Counted from the stretch's first letter, positions 1 to 8,265 are shown. The stretch is DNA of 64,000 nucleotides from an uncultured Acetobacteraceae bacterium (GCA_946476985.1 CAMKWS010000007.1:1-64000), one strand, 5' to 3'. Translations and numbers: made by a program. Notes: generated by a model from the sequence alone, not told the origin.

Positions 1-55
1 ACTGTAAATCCGCTGGCGTACGCCTACGTTGGTTCGAATCCAACCCCCTCCACCA
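1..55 (+). tRNA. tRNA-Tyr (GTA), 3' part
   Basis: This is the 3' half of a tRNA; the 5' half lies before the window. The anticodon loop CTGTAAA at 2-8 carries GTA (4-6), which reads tyrosine codons. A long variable arm follows, as expected for class II tRNA-Tyr. The T arm is GTTGG-TTCGAAT-CCAAC (28-44), then the acceptor strand CCCCTCC, discriminator A and an encoded CCA (53-55). The structure is intact as far as it can be seen. tRNA 3' ends are common integration sites, and the next 400 bases look like a scar. Confidence 0.93.
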
Positions 56-110
56 TGGTTCTGCTTATAAATTAGAGTTATCCTCCAAAAATAGATCATC
101 CTTCTTTTTT

Positions 111-132
111 GAGGCCCCCACCGAGGCCCCCA
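111..132. repeat. Two direct copies of a 10-bp C-rich repeat beside the tRNA
   Basis: GAGGCCCCCA occurs at 111-120 and again at 123-132, separated by two bases, 56 bp after the tRNA-Tyr 3' end. Short direct repeats of this kind next to a tRNA can be arm-type binding sites left by a tyrosine recombinase, but no integrase gene is present here. The rest of 56-179 shows no gene. Confidence 0.4.
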
Positions 133-179
133 AATTATTTGCTGAAAATAGGCCCGTTCATTCCCGTAATCAGTCATAA

Positions 180-425
180 ATGTTTTTGATTCTCCGGGTT
201 CAGGATGCGCTTTTAGTTCGCATGACTTACCTGAATTACGGTCAGAATAGCTTTAGCGAGCATGGTGCTGATGCTGCTCTACATGTGAAGGGGCGTGATA
301 GCTCTATCGGTTTTTCCACTATGGGTGTGAAGCTGGCTACCAGTGTGAATATTGATTACATTGGTCAATATGGTAACCGCCAGACAAGCAGCGGTGGTTC
401 AGGGAGCTTCCATTACAAGTTCTAA
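180..425 (+). pseudogene. Autotransporter beta-barrel C-terminal remnant
   Basis: The 81-residue frame looks like only the last beta strands of a type V autotransporter translocator domain: alternating polar and aromatic residues, YIGQYGNRQ near the end, and a terminal GSFHYKF ending in the phenylalanine expected for BAM recognition. A complete barrel needs about 260-280 residues plus a passenger. An in-frame TAA lies directly before the ATG at 180, so the upstream part is lost. No ribosome binding site is visible. A hairpin terminator follows at 454. It is most likely a deletion scar of a surface protein gene next to tRNA-Tyr. The family call rests on the C-terminal pattern only. Confidence 0.6.
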
Positions 426-453
426 GCCCCTTCTTGTTTGTTGGGAATAAAGA

Positions 454-490
454 AAGGAGGAAGACCCATTATGGGCTTCCTCCTTTTTTG
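454..490. terminator. Bidirectional hairpin terminator
   Basis: An inverted repeat GGAGGAAG (456-463) pairs with CTTCCTCC, with CCCATTATGGG forming an inner stem-loop, followed by TTTTTTG. An A-rich stretch on the left side gives a U tract on the other strand. It can end the remnant gene on the plus strand and the SDR transcript on the minus strand. Confidence 0.8.
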
Positions 491-528
491 TAGGACTGTG
501 AAAAGGGGATGAGCTTATGGCTAGCCCT

Positions 529-1587
529 TTAGCCGGGAACACCGTTGCCGCCAGTAATGCCCCAGACTTGCCCTGTGACGTAACTGCTCTCGCTAGAAGC
601 CAATGTGACATAGAGTGGGGCAATTTCTACAGGTTGCCCAGGGCGTTGGTATTCTGTTTCTGCGCCAAAATGCTCTACGACAGATTGTGGCTGTGCCCCA
701 CAGACCTGTAGTGGTGTCCAGAACGGGCCGGGGGCAACAGCATTCACACGAATGCCACGTGGTAATAACTGCTTAGCAAGGCTGTGCGTCATATTCGCGA
801 TGCCAGCTTTAGTCATAGCGTAGTCGACTAAGATTTTACTGGGGTCATATGCGTTGCGAGAGGATGTATTAATGATACTGCTGCCTTTAGGCAGGTGTGG
901 GATTGCTGCTTTTACAAGCCAGAAGAGAGCGTAGATATTGGTCTTTAATGTCCAGTCAAATTGTTCGGTTGTGAGGTCAAGAATATCTTCACAGTAATGC
1001 TGGCGGCCAGCGTTATTGACTAGAATATCTAGCCCTCCGAGTTCTCTGGCGGCTGTAGCGACTAATTTTTTACAGAAAGCCTCATGGCGGAGGTCACCTG
1101 CGATAGTGATAGCCTTGCCACCGGCTTTGCGTATGAGGGCTGCGACCTCTTGGGCATCACTTTCTTCTTGGGGAAGGTAGTTAATAGCAATGTCAGCTCC
1201 TTCACGCGCATAAGCGATGGCAATAGCGCGGCCAATGCCTGAATCACCACCGGTGATGAGCGCTTTACGGCCTTTGAGGCGCCCTGAACCTTTGTAACTG
1301 TTTTCTCCGCAATCTGGACGGGGGGTCATATGGCTTTGCAGGCCTGGCCATGATTGTGGCTGCTGTGGGAAGGGTGATGTTGGATATTGCGAGACGGGGT
1401 CTAGCAAAGATGGTGTATTCGTGCGCTGAGTAAAGGCTTTTTCTGTAGCATTAGCGGCGGAGAATAAAGAGAGCGAGCCTAAACCAGCAGCTCCGGAAAG
1501 AATGCTGCGTCGTCCTATCGTGTGTTTTTGTGCAAACGCGGTTTGATCTTGTGAAGTTGTATGGGATGTTGGTTTTTGCTGCGACAT
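529..1587 (-). CDS. Tat-exported short-chain dehydrogenase/reductase (YghA-like)
   Basis: A classical SDR oxidoreductase of about 352 residues. It shows the NAD(P)-binding TGGDSGIGRA, the structural LVNNAG, the serine region INTSS and the catalytic pair in VDYAMTKAG (Tyr and Lys four apart). It is closest in pattern to the YghA/YhxC group of NADP-dependent aldehyde or alcohol reductases. The N-terminus carries GRRSIL followed by a hydrophobic stretch and an ANA cleavage-like site, which looks like a twin-arginine signal; exported SDRs of this type are familiar in acetic acid bacteria. The frame opens further upstream at 1722, but the ATG at 1587 has AAGGA about 11 bases before it and avoids overlap with the AraC gene. 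Substrate unknown. Confidence 0.85.
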   Translation of the reverse strand: MSQQKPTSHTTSQDQTAFAQKHTIGRRSILSGAAGLGSLSLFSAANATEKAFTQRTNTPSLLDPVSQYPTSPFPQQPQSWPGLQSHMTPRPDCGENSYKGSGRLKGRKALITGGDSGIGRAIAIAYAREGADIAINYLPQEESDAQEVAALIRKAGGKAITIAGDLRHEAFCKKLVATAARELGGLDILVNNAGRQHYCEDILDLTTEQFDWTLKTNIYALFWLVKAAIPHLPKGSSIINTSSRNAYDPSKILVDYAMTKAGIANMTHSLAKQLLPRGIRVNAVAPGPFWTPLQVCGAQPQSVVEHFGAETEYQRPGQPVEIAPLYVTLASSESSYVTGQVWGITGGNGVPG

Positions 1588-1712
1588 AATGGGATGTATC
1601 CTTATGGAGAGCTTTACAAGATGGTCTCCGTAGGGGCGGAGAAAATAGACGAACAAAGGAAGGCTAGCAGCCTTAGAAGTGATCGTAAAATGGCTCTGAC
1701 CAGAAGTTGTTA

Positions 1713-2645
1713 TTAGAACCAAACATCTTCATGCTGATTTTTATAGGCTTCTACCCCAATGGTGCGAATATGCTTCATATCTGCATGAGGCGGGCGGCCG
1801 AAGATGCGCTTATAATCACGGTTAAATTGTGAGGGGCTCTCATAGCCAACGAGGAACCCGGCATTGGCAGCATTCATATTTTTGCTGAGCATGAGACGGC
1901 GGGCTTCTTGTAGGCGTAGTTTCATACGATATTGTACTGGTGTCATACCGGTGAGCTCGCCAAAGCGTTTGTAGAAATTTGATTGGCTCATTCCGGCGAT
2001 ATTAACGAGTGTACTGATTTCAAATTGTTCTTGGAAATGATGGCGCAGATAATTAATAGCGCGAGTAATGTGGGAGACGTCACTTTGCCCACGGGATATC
2101 TCATATAGAACATGGCCTTGTTCGCCTTGTAAAAAGCGGTACAGGAGTTCCATCTTGTAAAGTTTGGCTAAAAAGCTTTGATCATTTGCGTCATCAAGGA
2201 GCTGAACGAGACGTAGAAGGTTATCTAGAAGGTCATCTGTTATATGACTTAGCCCCATTGCTGGCCGTGCGGTGCGTGGTGGTGGAGTGGTGTGGAATGA
2301 GGAGTTTTCTTTAAGGATATGCTCAATTTCTAAAGGCGAAAAAGAGATACATAGCGCAAGATAGGGTTTCTCTGTTGTCGCACGGGTAATGCGGCCCGAT
2401 ACGGGGAGGTCAAGCGTGGAGATGAGATATTGGCTCTCGTTATAAGTAAAAGAATAGTCGTTTAGGTAAAGAATCTTTTCGCCTTGGACGACGATATAGA
2501 TGCGCGGTTCATACACAACAAGTACAGGGTCTGTGACTGTTTCTGTACGGTAAAGCACCAAAAAGTCGAAAGCTGTTTTATTGACCTTTTGGGAGCAATG
2601 GCGGGCAATCGCTTGTTGGAGGTCTGTAAGTTTAGACATGTCCAT
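1713..2645 (-). CDS. AraC-family transcriptional regulator
   Basis: A 310-residue regulator with the N-terminal cupin-like sensor region typical of AraC_N proteins (about residues 20-160) and a C-terminal AraC DNA-binding domain with two helix-turn-helix motifs (roughly 200-295). The second contains GYESPSQFNRDYKRIFG followed by PP, as in family members. It lies just upstream of the SDR gene on the same strand and beside the MdaB-like gene, an arrangement common for AraC regulators of redox or aldehyde detoxification genes. That control link is inferred. The start could be 2645 or the second ATG at 2639; neither has a strong ribosome binding site. Confidence 0.88.
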   Translation of the reverse strand: MDMSKLTDLQQAIARHCSQKVNKTAFDFLVLYRTETVTDPVLVVYEPRIYIVVQGEKILYLNDYSFTYNESQYLISTLDLPVSGRITRATTEKPYLALCISFSPLEIEHILKENSSFHTTPPPRTARPAMGLSHITDDLLDNLLRLVQLLDDANDQSFLAKLYKMELLYRFLQGEQGHVLYEISRGQSDVSHITRAINYLRHHFQEQFEISTLVNIAGMSQSNFYKRFGELTGMTPVQYRMKLRLQEARRLMLSKNMNAANAGFLVGYESPSQFNRDYKRIFGRPPHADMKHIRTIGVEAYKNQHEDVWF

Positions 2646-2701
2646 GAGAGTAGGATGGCCGCAAGGTGAGATAAGGAGTGATAGAAAGAGGCTTATGCCT
2701 C

Positions 2702-3289
2702 TTATGGTTGGATGATATAGCGGTTTAGATGTTGGCGATAGGCTTGTGTGATAGCCTCAATATTAGGCTGTTTCATTACATCTGTGGCGATAAAGCTTGG
2801 GAGATGGGTCATTCCTAAAAAGGCGTGGGCTTTGTAAAAGGGGAAGAGAAGCGCATCAATCCCGCCGCCTTCGAAAAACTGGTGCTTTTCAGCAAAGGCG
2901 TCAGCAGGGGCGTTCCATGTGGTGGAAGCCATAACACGTTTTTTGGTGAGTAATCCACCAGAGCCATAGAGTTTTGAGGGGGCTGTGCGTGTGCGGCCGT
3001 CATTTTCATAAAATGTGCCGTGAGCATGGGTAAAAACCTCATCCATATATTTCTTTACAATCCACGGTGAGCCCATCCACCAGCCTGGAAATTGGTAGAG
3101 GATGATATCAGCGGCCATAAAGGAATGTACTTCTTCATCAAGGTCGTAACCTTCATCAATCACTTTTTGACGAACAGAAAAACCAGCGTCTTGCAGATGT
3201 GTTGCGGCGAGATCTTGGAGGGTATGGTTTAGTTTGCCGGCAGAGTGAGCAAAAGCTTTAGCACCGTTGAGAAGATAAATATGGGTCAT
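2702..3289 (-). CDS. mdaB: NAD(P)H:quinone oxidoreductase, MdaB-like flavoprotein
   Basis: A flavodoxin-2 family protein of 195 residues that would reduce quinones by two electrons using FMN or FAD. Family features include the start MTHIYLLNGAK, the cofactor-contacting FPGWWMGSPWIVKKY in mid-protein, and the TKKRVMASTTWNAP segment. Its length matches E. coli MdaB. The frame extends to 3352, but the ATG at 3289 has AGGA seven bases upstream and begins exactly where the family begins. It forms a minus-strand group with the AraC regulator and the SDR, plausibly an electrophile or quinone stress module. Confidence 0.85.
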   Translation of the reverse strand: MTHIYLLNGAKAFAHSAGKLNHTLQDLAATHLQDAGFSVRQKVIDEGYDLDEEVHSFMAADIILYQFPGWWMGSPWIVKKYMDEVFTHAHGTFYENDGRTRTAPSKLYGSGGLLTKKRVMASTTWNAPADAFAEKHQFFEGGGIDALLFPFYKAHAFLGMTHLPSFIATDVMKQPNIEAITQAYRQHLNRYIIQP

Positions 3290-3590
3290 GACGCATCCTG
3301 TATCACCAAATGCGTAAGAGTATGCCACGTCATGATCTGGTGGGATAGTCACCCTTAAGCTGAGGGTAATTCGGAAGGGTTTAGCTCTGTATGATTGTCT
3401 ATTTAGCCTTTAATGATCGTGACTCTCTAATGGCTAAACGAAGGATGTTAAGGTATAAATAAGGCTTATTTTTAACATAAATGATATATTCCACTTGTTT
3501 TTAATGATTATAAGGCTATTTTAAGAATCGTATTACATTTAGTCTTGCAAATGACTGTGACGTAGCTATCTGAAGAAAGGAAAGGCGATC
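3290..3590. other. Intergenic region upstream of the FtcR-like regulator
   Basis: About 300 AT-rich bases between the divergent MdaB-like gene and the first flagellar regulator. No ORF is convincing. It contains copies of a motif that recurs across the locus: TTAGCCTTT at 3403, AAGGCTTA near 3461, AAGGCTA at 3512 and AGTCTTGCAAA near 3540. A good Shine-Dalgarno (GAAAGGAAAGG) lies just before the ATG at 3591. Promoters for both flanking genes are expected here but cannot be placed with confidence. Confidence 0.5.
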
Positions 3591-4397
3591 ATGAGGTTAA
3601 TTTGTGTAGGTGATAGCCCAAAGAATATGGACGGTCGGCCTTGCTCCACCTTGTCTGAGGCGGTGTCTGAGGGGGGAATTTTCCTTCGTATTTCAGGCCG
3701 AGAGGGGGTGCTGAGTGCATTGCGGAATGACCAATCTGATGTTGCGGTAATCCAGCAGACAAGCCCAGATCCACTTTTGATTAGAACCATTCGGAATAAT
3801 CGTTTTAGCCTGCCTATCCTTATTATCGCGCGTAATTTGACTGCGAATAATGTCGCGGATGTTTTGGCAGCGGGTGCGGATGATTGCGTGCCGATTACTG
3901 TTGGGCCTGTTGAGCTGCTCGCTCGCTTAAAGGCTATTGTGCGCCGTGTGATGGATCATGGCGTGACAAGTCAGATCATTACGATTGGACGGTTAGTGGT
4001 CAAGGAAGACACGCGAGAAGTATTGATTGATGATGAAATGTTGCCTCTGACGCAAGGCGAATATGACATTATGTCTTTGATGGTACGGCGTCGTGGCAGT
4101 TTGCTGAATAAATCGGCCATTTTGGCAACATTATATGCTGGCCGTGACAAGCCTGTCAGCAAGACGATTGATGTGATGGTGTGTCGTATCCGTCAAAAAT
4201 TGCGGGCAAGGGGCATTATGAAGCCTTTTATCACGAGCTGGGGGATGGGCTACCGGTTGAATGAGGAAGCTTTCTTACCCTTTGGCGCTCGTGCAGAGGA
4301 TGAGTTTGGTCAGCCGGCTCTGTTGCAGAAAGAGGCGAGTGTTCCTGTCGCTGTAGGCGTTGGGGTGACGACGGCTTCTTCTGTCGAGAGGCTATAG
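3591..4397 (+). CDS. FtcR/CtrA-like orphan regulator with degenerate receiver
   Basis: A 268-residue OmpR-type protein. The C-terminal winged helix (about residues 125-225) resembles CtrA and FtcR: LTQGEYDIMSLM, a GRDKPVSKTIDVMVCRIRQKL stretch spanning about 160-182, and WGMGYRL. FtcR is the orphan flagellar activator of rhizobia and Brucella, so a role as flagellar regulator is the best inference. The receiver fold (1-115) has lost its chemistry: Gln55 stands where the phosphorylated Asp should be, only one acidic residue (Asp8) is in the metal site, and Ile102 replaces the conserved Lys. It is therefore probably not switched by phosphorylation. An extra tail of about 45 residues follows the winged helix. 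It is the first gene of the fliL-fliM-flagellin block. Confidence 0.8.
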   Translation: MRLICVGDSPKNMDGRPCSTLSEAVSEGGIFLRISGREGVLSALRNDQSDVAVIQQTSPDPLLIRTIRNNRFSLPILIIARNLTANNVADVLAAGADDCVPITVGPVELLARLKAIVRRVMDHGVTSQIITIGRLVVKEDTREVLIDDEMLPLTQGEYDIMSLMVRRRGSLLNKSAILATLYAGRDKPVSKTIDVMVCRIRQKLRARGIMKPFITSWGMGYRLNEEAFLPFGARAEDEFGQPALLQKEASVPVAVGVGVTTASSVERL

Positions 4398-4481
4398 GGC
4401 GGCACTCGTACAAGAGACCCTATGTTGGCCTTGTAAAAGACCTTGATTGGATATCCTCAAAGGGACACGGAGCGTAGGAAT

Positions 4482-5009
4482 ATGAGTGAGGGGGATGCGG
4501 CTTCCAACGCGGGAGCAAGTGGGGCTGATGGGCCAGAAGATACAAAGAAAAAAAGCTCGAAAAAGATGTTGGCTATTCTGGCAGGGGCTCTTGTTCTTCT
4601 AGGAGGTGGTGCAGGGGCCGCTTGGAAGATGCATCTTTTACCCTTCTTAGGGGATAAGGCTTCATCGGAGGCCAACCATGCGAGGGGCGATAGTGATGGA
4701 AATCTTCCCCGTATTGTTTTGCCTATTCCGGCAGCTACGGCCAACCTTGATAACGGGGATGGACGGACGGTGTATGTTAAAATGACAGCAAGTGTGGAGG
4801 CAGAGGGTATTAAGAATGATACGGCATTGAAGGAAAAAATGCCGGAGATTCAAGATATCTTTCAAACCTATTTGCATGAGAGCCGTCCGCAAGATCTTCA
4901 TGGGAGTGGATTTTACAGGTTGAGAGAGGCGTTGTTGAGGCGCTTGAGGGTCGCTTTGGCTCCTCTAACGGTGAGCAATCTCTACATTACAGAACTTCTT
5001 ACCCAGTAA
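4482..5009 (+). CDS. fliL: Flagellar basal body-associated protein FliL
   Basis: FliL, about 175 residues, is a single-pass inner membrane protein that sits around the stator and supports torque. It has a short acidic and lysine-rich cytoplasmic N-terminus, one membrane segment (about 29-47, rich in Gly, Ala and Leu) and a periplasmic domain ending in the typical VSNLYITELLTQ, with the conserved KMTASVEAEG strand. The frame opens at 4443, but the ATG at 4482 with GGAG nine bases upstream is preferred. It lies 19 bp before fliM, the usual alphaproteobacterial pairing. Confidence 0.9.
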   Translation: MSEGDAASNAGASGADGPEDTKKKSSKKMLAILAGALVLLGGGAGAAWKMHLLPFLGDKASSEANHARGDSDGNLPRIVLPIPAATANLDNGDGRTVYVKMTASVEAEGIKNDTALKEKMPEIQDIFQTYLHESRPQDLHGSGFYRLREALLRRLRVALAPLTVSNLYITELLTQ

Positions 5010-5028
5010 AGCGGATCCAGGTAGTCTT

Positions 5029-6252
5029 ATGGCGGATGAAGATGAGCGGTCTGTGCCAGAGAATGGTGAGGCCACGCAGGAAGATAGGGTAGCTTCTGGG
5101 GTAGAGACCTCAGAAGAGGAAAAACAGCGTGAGGAAAGGGATGTCTCCTCCTCGGCTGATGTATCAGATGGCGCTGCGGAAGAGACTGGGCAAGGGGGGC
5201 AGCCTGATGAGGGTGCGCCGGCTCATGCATTGGATCAATCCGCTATTGATGCCATGTTGGGCAATACATTCTCTAATTCTGCAATGCGTGAAGAAAGTGG
5301 CATGGAGCGCATTATTAAAGCGGGATTTGTGGCTTATGAGCGCATGCCCATGTTGGAGAATGTATTTGATCGTTTGGTGCGGTTTTTGTCGTCCACTCTA
5401 CGTGGGTTCACTAATGATAATGTTGATGTCACGATAGAGAATATGCGCTCTTTGCGTTTTGGGGACTATATGGCAGAAGTGCCGTCTTCGTCTCTTTTCT
5501 CTGTCTTTCGGGCAGAGCAGTGGCGCAATTATGGGCTGATTGTCGCTGATTCATCTCTCTCTTATTCCATTGTAGATATTCTTATGGGAGGAGAACGGGG
5601 GGGCGGCCCTAAGATAATTGAAAATAGGCCTCATACAGCATTAGAGCGCGCGTTAATCGAGAAGTTAATTGTTATCATCCTTTCTGACCTTTCAGAGGCT
5701 TTTGCGCCTGTTGGGGAGGTCAATCTTGCATTCGAACGTCTTGAGATGAGCTCAAGCCTTGCGGCGATTGCACGGCCTTCTAACGCCTCAGTTGTGGCGC
5801 GGTTCCATATTGATATGGGGGATCGCAGCGGGGATATGGACCTTGTGATTCCATATGCGACGTTAGAGCCGGTACGAGAAAAATTATCGCAGCAATTTAT
5901 GGGAGAAAGTTTTGGGAATGATTCTATTTGGGAGAATCATCTCATTGCGGAAATTATGGAAACCAATGTGACGGTTTCTACCGTATTTGAAGAAGCTTTT
6001 TTCCCACTTTCTCAGGTGTTGGCTCTAAAGAAAGGAGCTGTATTGCGCTTGCCGTGTAAGGAGGATGATCCGCATCGTGTTCGTATGGAATGTGACGGCA
6101 CTCCTATGTTTATGGGGCGATTAGGCAAGCTGCATAATATGCAAGCCGTACGAATTGACCAAAGATTGATCCCTCCTGAGGAGGAGCTCACTCCAGAGCT
6201 TTTTGCCTCTATGCGCCATCAGGCGGCTGACTATCAGCTGTCGTCAGAGTAA
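5029..6252 (+). CDS. fliM: Flagellar motor switch protein FliM
   Basis: FliM builds the C-ring and binds phosphorylated CheY. The 407-residue protein has the CheC-like middle domain with the GGxxG-type motif (MGGERGGG) and a C-terminal SpoA domain ending around residue 385. The CheY-binding peptide, normally at the very N-terminus, is LDQSAIDAMLG at residues 68-78; residues 1-67 form an acidic, low-complexity extension rich in Glu, Asp, Ser and Gly. The ATG at 5029 is the only start before this extension. The gene follows fliL by 19 bp and precedes the DUF6468-like gene by 14 bp, so one transcript is likely. Confidence 0.95.
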   Translation: MADEDERSVPENGEATQEDRVASGVETSEEEKQREERDVSSSADVSDGAAEETGQGGQPDEGAPAHALDQSAIDAMLGNTFSNSAMREESGMERIIKAGFVAYERMPMLENVFDRLVRFLSSTLRGFTNDNVDVTIENMRSLRFGDYMAEVPSSSLFSVFRAEQWRNYGLIVADSSLSYSIVDILMGGERGGGPKIIENRPHTALERALIEKLIVIILSDLSEAFAPVGEVNLAFERLEMSSSLAAIARPSNASVVARFHIDMGDRSGDMDLVIPYATLEPVREKLSQQFMGESFGNDSIWENHLIAEIMETNVTVSTVFEEAFFPLSQVLALKKGAVLRLPCKEDDPHRVRMECDGTPMFMGRLGKLHNMQAVRIDQRLIPPEEELTPELFASMRHQAADYQLSSE

Positions 6253-6266
6253 CTAGACAGGCCGCC

Positions 6267-6980
6267 ATGCTTTTACAAAATAGCCAGCTTATTATTCAGA
6301 TTACCCTCATTATTGTTATCATTACGGGCATCATCAGCTCTCAGTTGATTGTGAGGCGTTTGAAAGTTATCCGAGAGACGTATGCCTCTCTCAATGAAAT
6401 GGTTGGGGCATTAGATTCATCCATAGAGCAAGCGGATAAAATATTCGATACGCTCCGACGTGAAGTGAGTAAGGGTGATAAGCGTTTGTCTGCTTTGCTC
6501 GACCATGCACGGAATATGGAGGAGGATCTCGCTGACCAATATAAAATGGTGCAAGAATCCACTGCGTCTTTAGAAGAAATAATGCAGGGGGGACAAAAGT
6601 GTGAGGAGAGCTTGTCGCATGCTGTAAACGACGTGCAAGCTGCCATAGAAGAGTTGCAAAAGCATGTAGAGAAAGCAGAGCTGGCTTCTCGCTATATAGC
6701 TGAGCAGATGAAAGAGGTAGAAAAGAGTAGAGCAGAGATACGAGCAAATGCTGAAAGTGTAACAGCAGCAGAGGAAGTGATGCGTAATAGCTCGGCAGAA
6801 GAGGTGCAGGATGAGGGAGAGGCTGGTAGAGCTATAGAGGATGCTCGACATGATGAAGAAGAGCAGGACGTGTCCCCACATTTTGTAGATGAGATCGCTC
6901 GTCCTGTACCAGAGGCTTTGCGTAGCCCACGGCCTTATTTGCGTCGAAATGGCTTAAGTAAGGCTAAAGAAGAGCAGTAA
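6267..6980 (+). CDS. DUF6468-like membrane-anchored coiled-coil flagellar protein
   Basis: A 237-residue protein with one N-terminal membrane segment (about residues 8-28, Ile/Leu/Val rich), a long heptad-rich coiled coil (about 35-165) and an acidic, charged tail. Proteins of this build follow fliM in many alphaproteobacteria and carry the DUF6468 label; I assign it from position and architecture, not from a catalytic motif, and its role is unknown. The gene begins 14 bp after fliM. A cytoplasmic coiled coil anchored near the switch complex or the FliL ring would fit, but that is inference. Confidence 0.7.
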   Translation: MLLQNSQLIIQITLIIVIITGIISSQLIVRRLKVIRETYASLNEMVGALDSSIEQADKIFDTLRREVSKGDKRLSALLDHARNMEEDLADQYKMVQESTASLEEIMQGGQKCEESLSHAVNDVQAAIEELQKHVEKAELASRYIAEQMKEVEKSRAEIRANAESVTAAEEVMRNSSAEEVQDEGEAGRAIEDARHDEEEQDVSPHFVDEIARPVPEALRSPRPYLRRNGLSKAKEEQ

Positions 6981-7088
6981 GGCTATTTTTGTCTTCATAG
7001 GTTAATGTCCCCGTAAACCTTCTATGGTTTCTTCTAATTGGCCGCGGAATAGAAGGTCCGCCTGGCGATTATTAAAGGAGAAGTCATA

Positions 7089-8051
7089 GTGAGTCTTTCT
7101 ATTAACACCAACCAATCCTCAATGGTGGCTCTGGAAACATTAAGCGCAACACAGTCTGAGCTGTCTGCTACAGAAAATGCTGTATCTACAGGTAAGAAAG
7201 TTGCAAATGCTTCTGATAACCCAGCTGCATTTGGTATTTCGTCTCAAATTGGGGGCGACATTGCGGGGCAGAATGCTGTCAATGATGGCCTAAGCTACGC
7301 TGCTCAGATCGTAAGTTCTACAAACTCTGCGGCAAACAGCATTATTGAAGTTCTGAAGAATGTTCAGAATGCTGTGACCACTGTTGGTGATAACCAAGGT
7401 AACGCGACATCCCTTGGTCAGTTGGACAAAGAGTTAACTGGTTTCATGAAGCAGATCGACACTATCGCACGTAATGCGACGATCCGCGGTGTGAACCTGC
7501 TTTCTGGTGGTACAAGCGGTGGTACACAGGATGGTTTGGGGATTACCTCCAACAGCATGTCCTATGTAAGCGGCTTGCAGGGTGATACCGAAATCCTTAC
7601 CAGTTATGGCAGCCTGATTTCTCAAACAACAGGTGCTCAGGGTGCTACATTGACAGATGTACTGGGCCTGACAACAGGTAGCTCCGCTGGTGTGAACCCA
7701 ACTAGCAACGTTTTCCTGACAGCAAGTGCAACTGGTGCTTCCCTAGGGAGCTCCTATGCAGATCCTAAAACTGCTACATCTCAGATGGTTATTATTGTTC
7801 AGAAAGCTATTGAAGCTATGACGAACGTGACATCTGACCTTGGGTCTAACCAGAAAACATTGGATGCGATGAGCTCCTATGGTCAGAAAGTATCTGACTC
7901 TCTCACAGCAGCATCTGGTGCTCTGACAGATGCGGACATGTCTGCTGAGAGTGCTAAGCTGACATCCCTACAGACCAAACAGTCTCTGGGCATTAAAGCT
8001 CTCTCCATTGCAAATGGTCAGTCTCAGAACATCCTGTCTCTGTTCCAATAA
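7089..8051 (+). CDS. fliC: Flagellin
   Basis: The filament subunit, 320 residues. The N-terminal D0/D1 helix region (about 1-140) has the classic NASDNPAAFGISSQI and the C-terminal helix ends QSLGIKALSIANGQSQNILSLFQ. The centre (about 150-240) is short and rich in Ser, Thr and Gly, so D2/D3 surface domains are mostly absent; those residues are candidate O-glycosylation sites given the glycosyltransferases in the locus. The start is GTG at 7089 with AAAGGAG about eight bases upstream. It lies 108 bp after the DUF6468-like gene, enough for its own promoter, and is followed by two strong hairpins. It is the only flagellin in the window. Confidence 0.95.
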   Translation: MSLSINTNQSSMVALETLSATQSELSATENAVSTGKKVANASDNPAAFGISSQIGGDIAGQNAVNDGLSYAAQIVSSTNSAANSIIEVLKNVQNAVTTVGDNQGNATSLGQLDKELTGFMKQIDTIARNATIRGVNLLSGGTSGGTQDGLGITSNSMSYVSGLQGDTEILTSYGSLISQTTGAQGATLTDVLGLTTGSSAGVNPTSNVFLTASATGASLGSSYADPKTATSQMVIIVQKAIEAMTNVTSDLGSNQKTLDAMSSYGQKVSDSLTAASGALTDADMSAESAKLTSLQTKQSLGIKALSIANGQSQNILSLFQ

Positions 8052-8061
8052 TGGTTATAGT

Positions 8062-8090
8062 CCCCCAGCCTCTGCCCCAGAGGCTGGGGG
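8062..8090 (+). terminator. Perfect 12-bp hairpin after flagellin
   Basis: CCCCCAGCCTCT pairs perfectly with AGAGGCTGGGGG around a five-base loop, ten bases after the flagellin stop. There is no T tract, so it may act less as a terminator than as a 3' barrier that stabilises an abundant mRNA. Confidence 0.7.
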
Positions 8091-8104
8091 AGACAGGCTT
8101 TAGG

Positions 8105-8136
8105 AACGCCACCATGTTTATGGTGGCGTTTTTTAT
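8105..8136 (+). terminator. Rho-independent terminator of flagellin
   Basis: AACGCCACCAT and ATGGTGGCGTT form an 11-bp stem with the loop GTTT, followed by TTTTATT. This is a textbook terminator directly behind the first hairpin. Confidence 0.9.
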
Positions 8137-8197
8137 TGGGTAAAGCGGGTAAGGGGAAGTACTTTACTAAGGGAAGAATAAGGAGGGAATACGGTAC

Positions 8198-8227
8198 AAA
8201 AAAGGCTGCATCTTTGTAGATACAGCC
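8198..8227 (-). terminator. Rho-independent terminator of flgK-flgL
   Basis: On the minus strand GGCTGTATCT and AGATGCAGCC form a stem around a four-base loop, followed by TTTTTT. It lies 39 bp beyond the flgL stop. Confidence 0.85.
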
Positions 8228-8265
8228 CTTTCTGGGGAGAGATACAATGTGAGGTAGGCACAGCT

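Noticed and set aside
56-179. Complete integrase attachment site
   Set aside because: The direct repeats are suggestive, but no second copy of the tRNA end and no recombinase gene is present in the window.
6391-6881. Minus-strand frames of 101-118 codons inside the DUF6468-like gene
   Set aside because: They are antisense shadows of a coiled-coil gene, giving Leu/Ser/Cys/His-rich nonsense proteins without start signals.
6981-7088. Sigma-28 or sigma-54 promoter for flagellin
   Set aside because: TAAA and GCCG elements are present but 23 bases apart, and no GG-N10-GC pair fits, so neither consensus is met.
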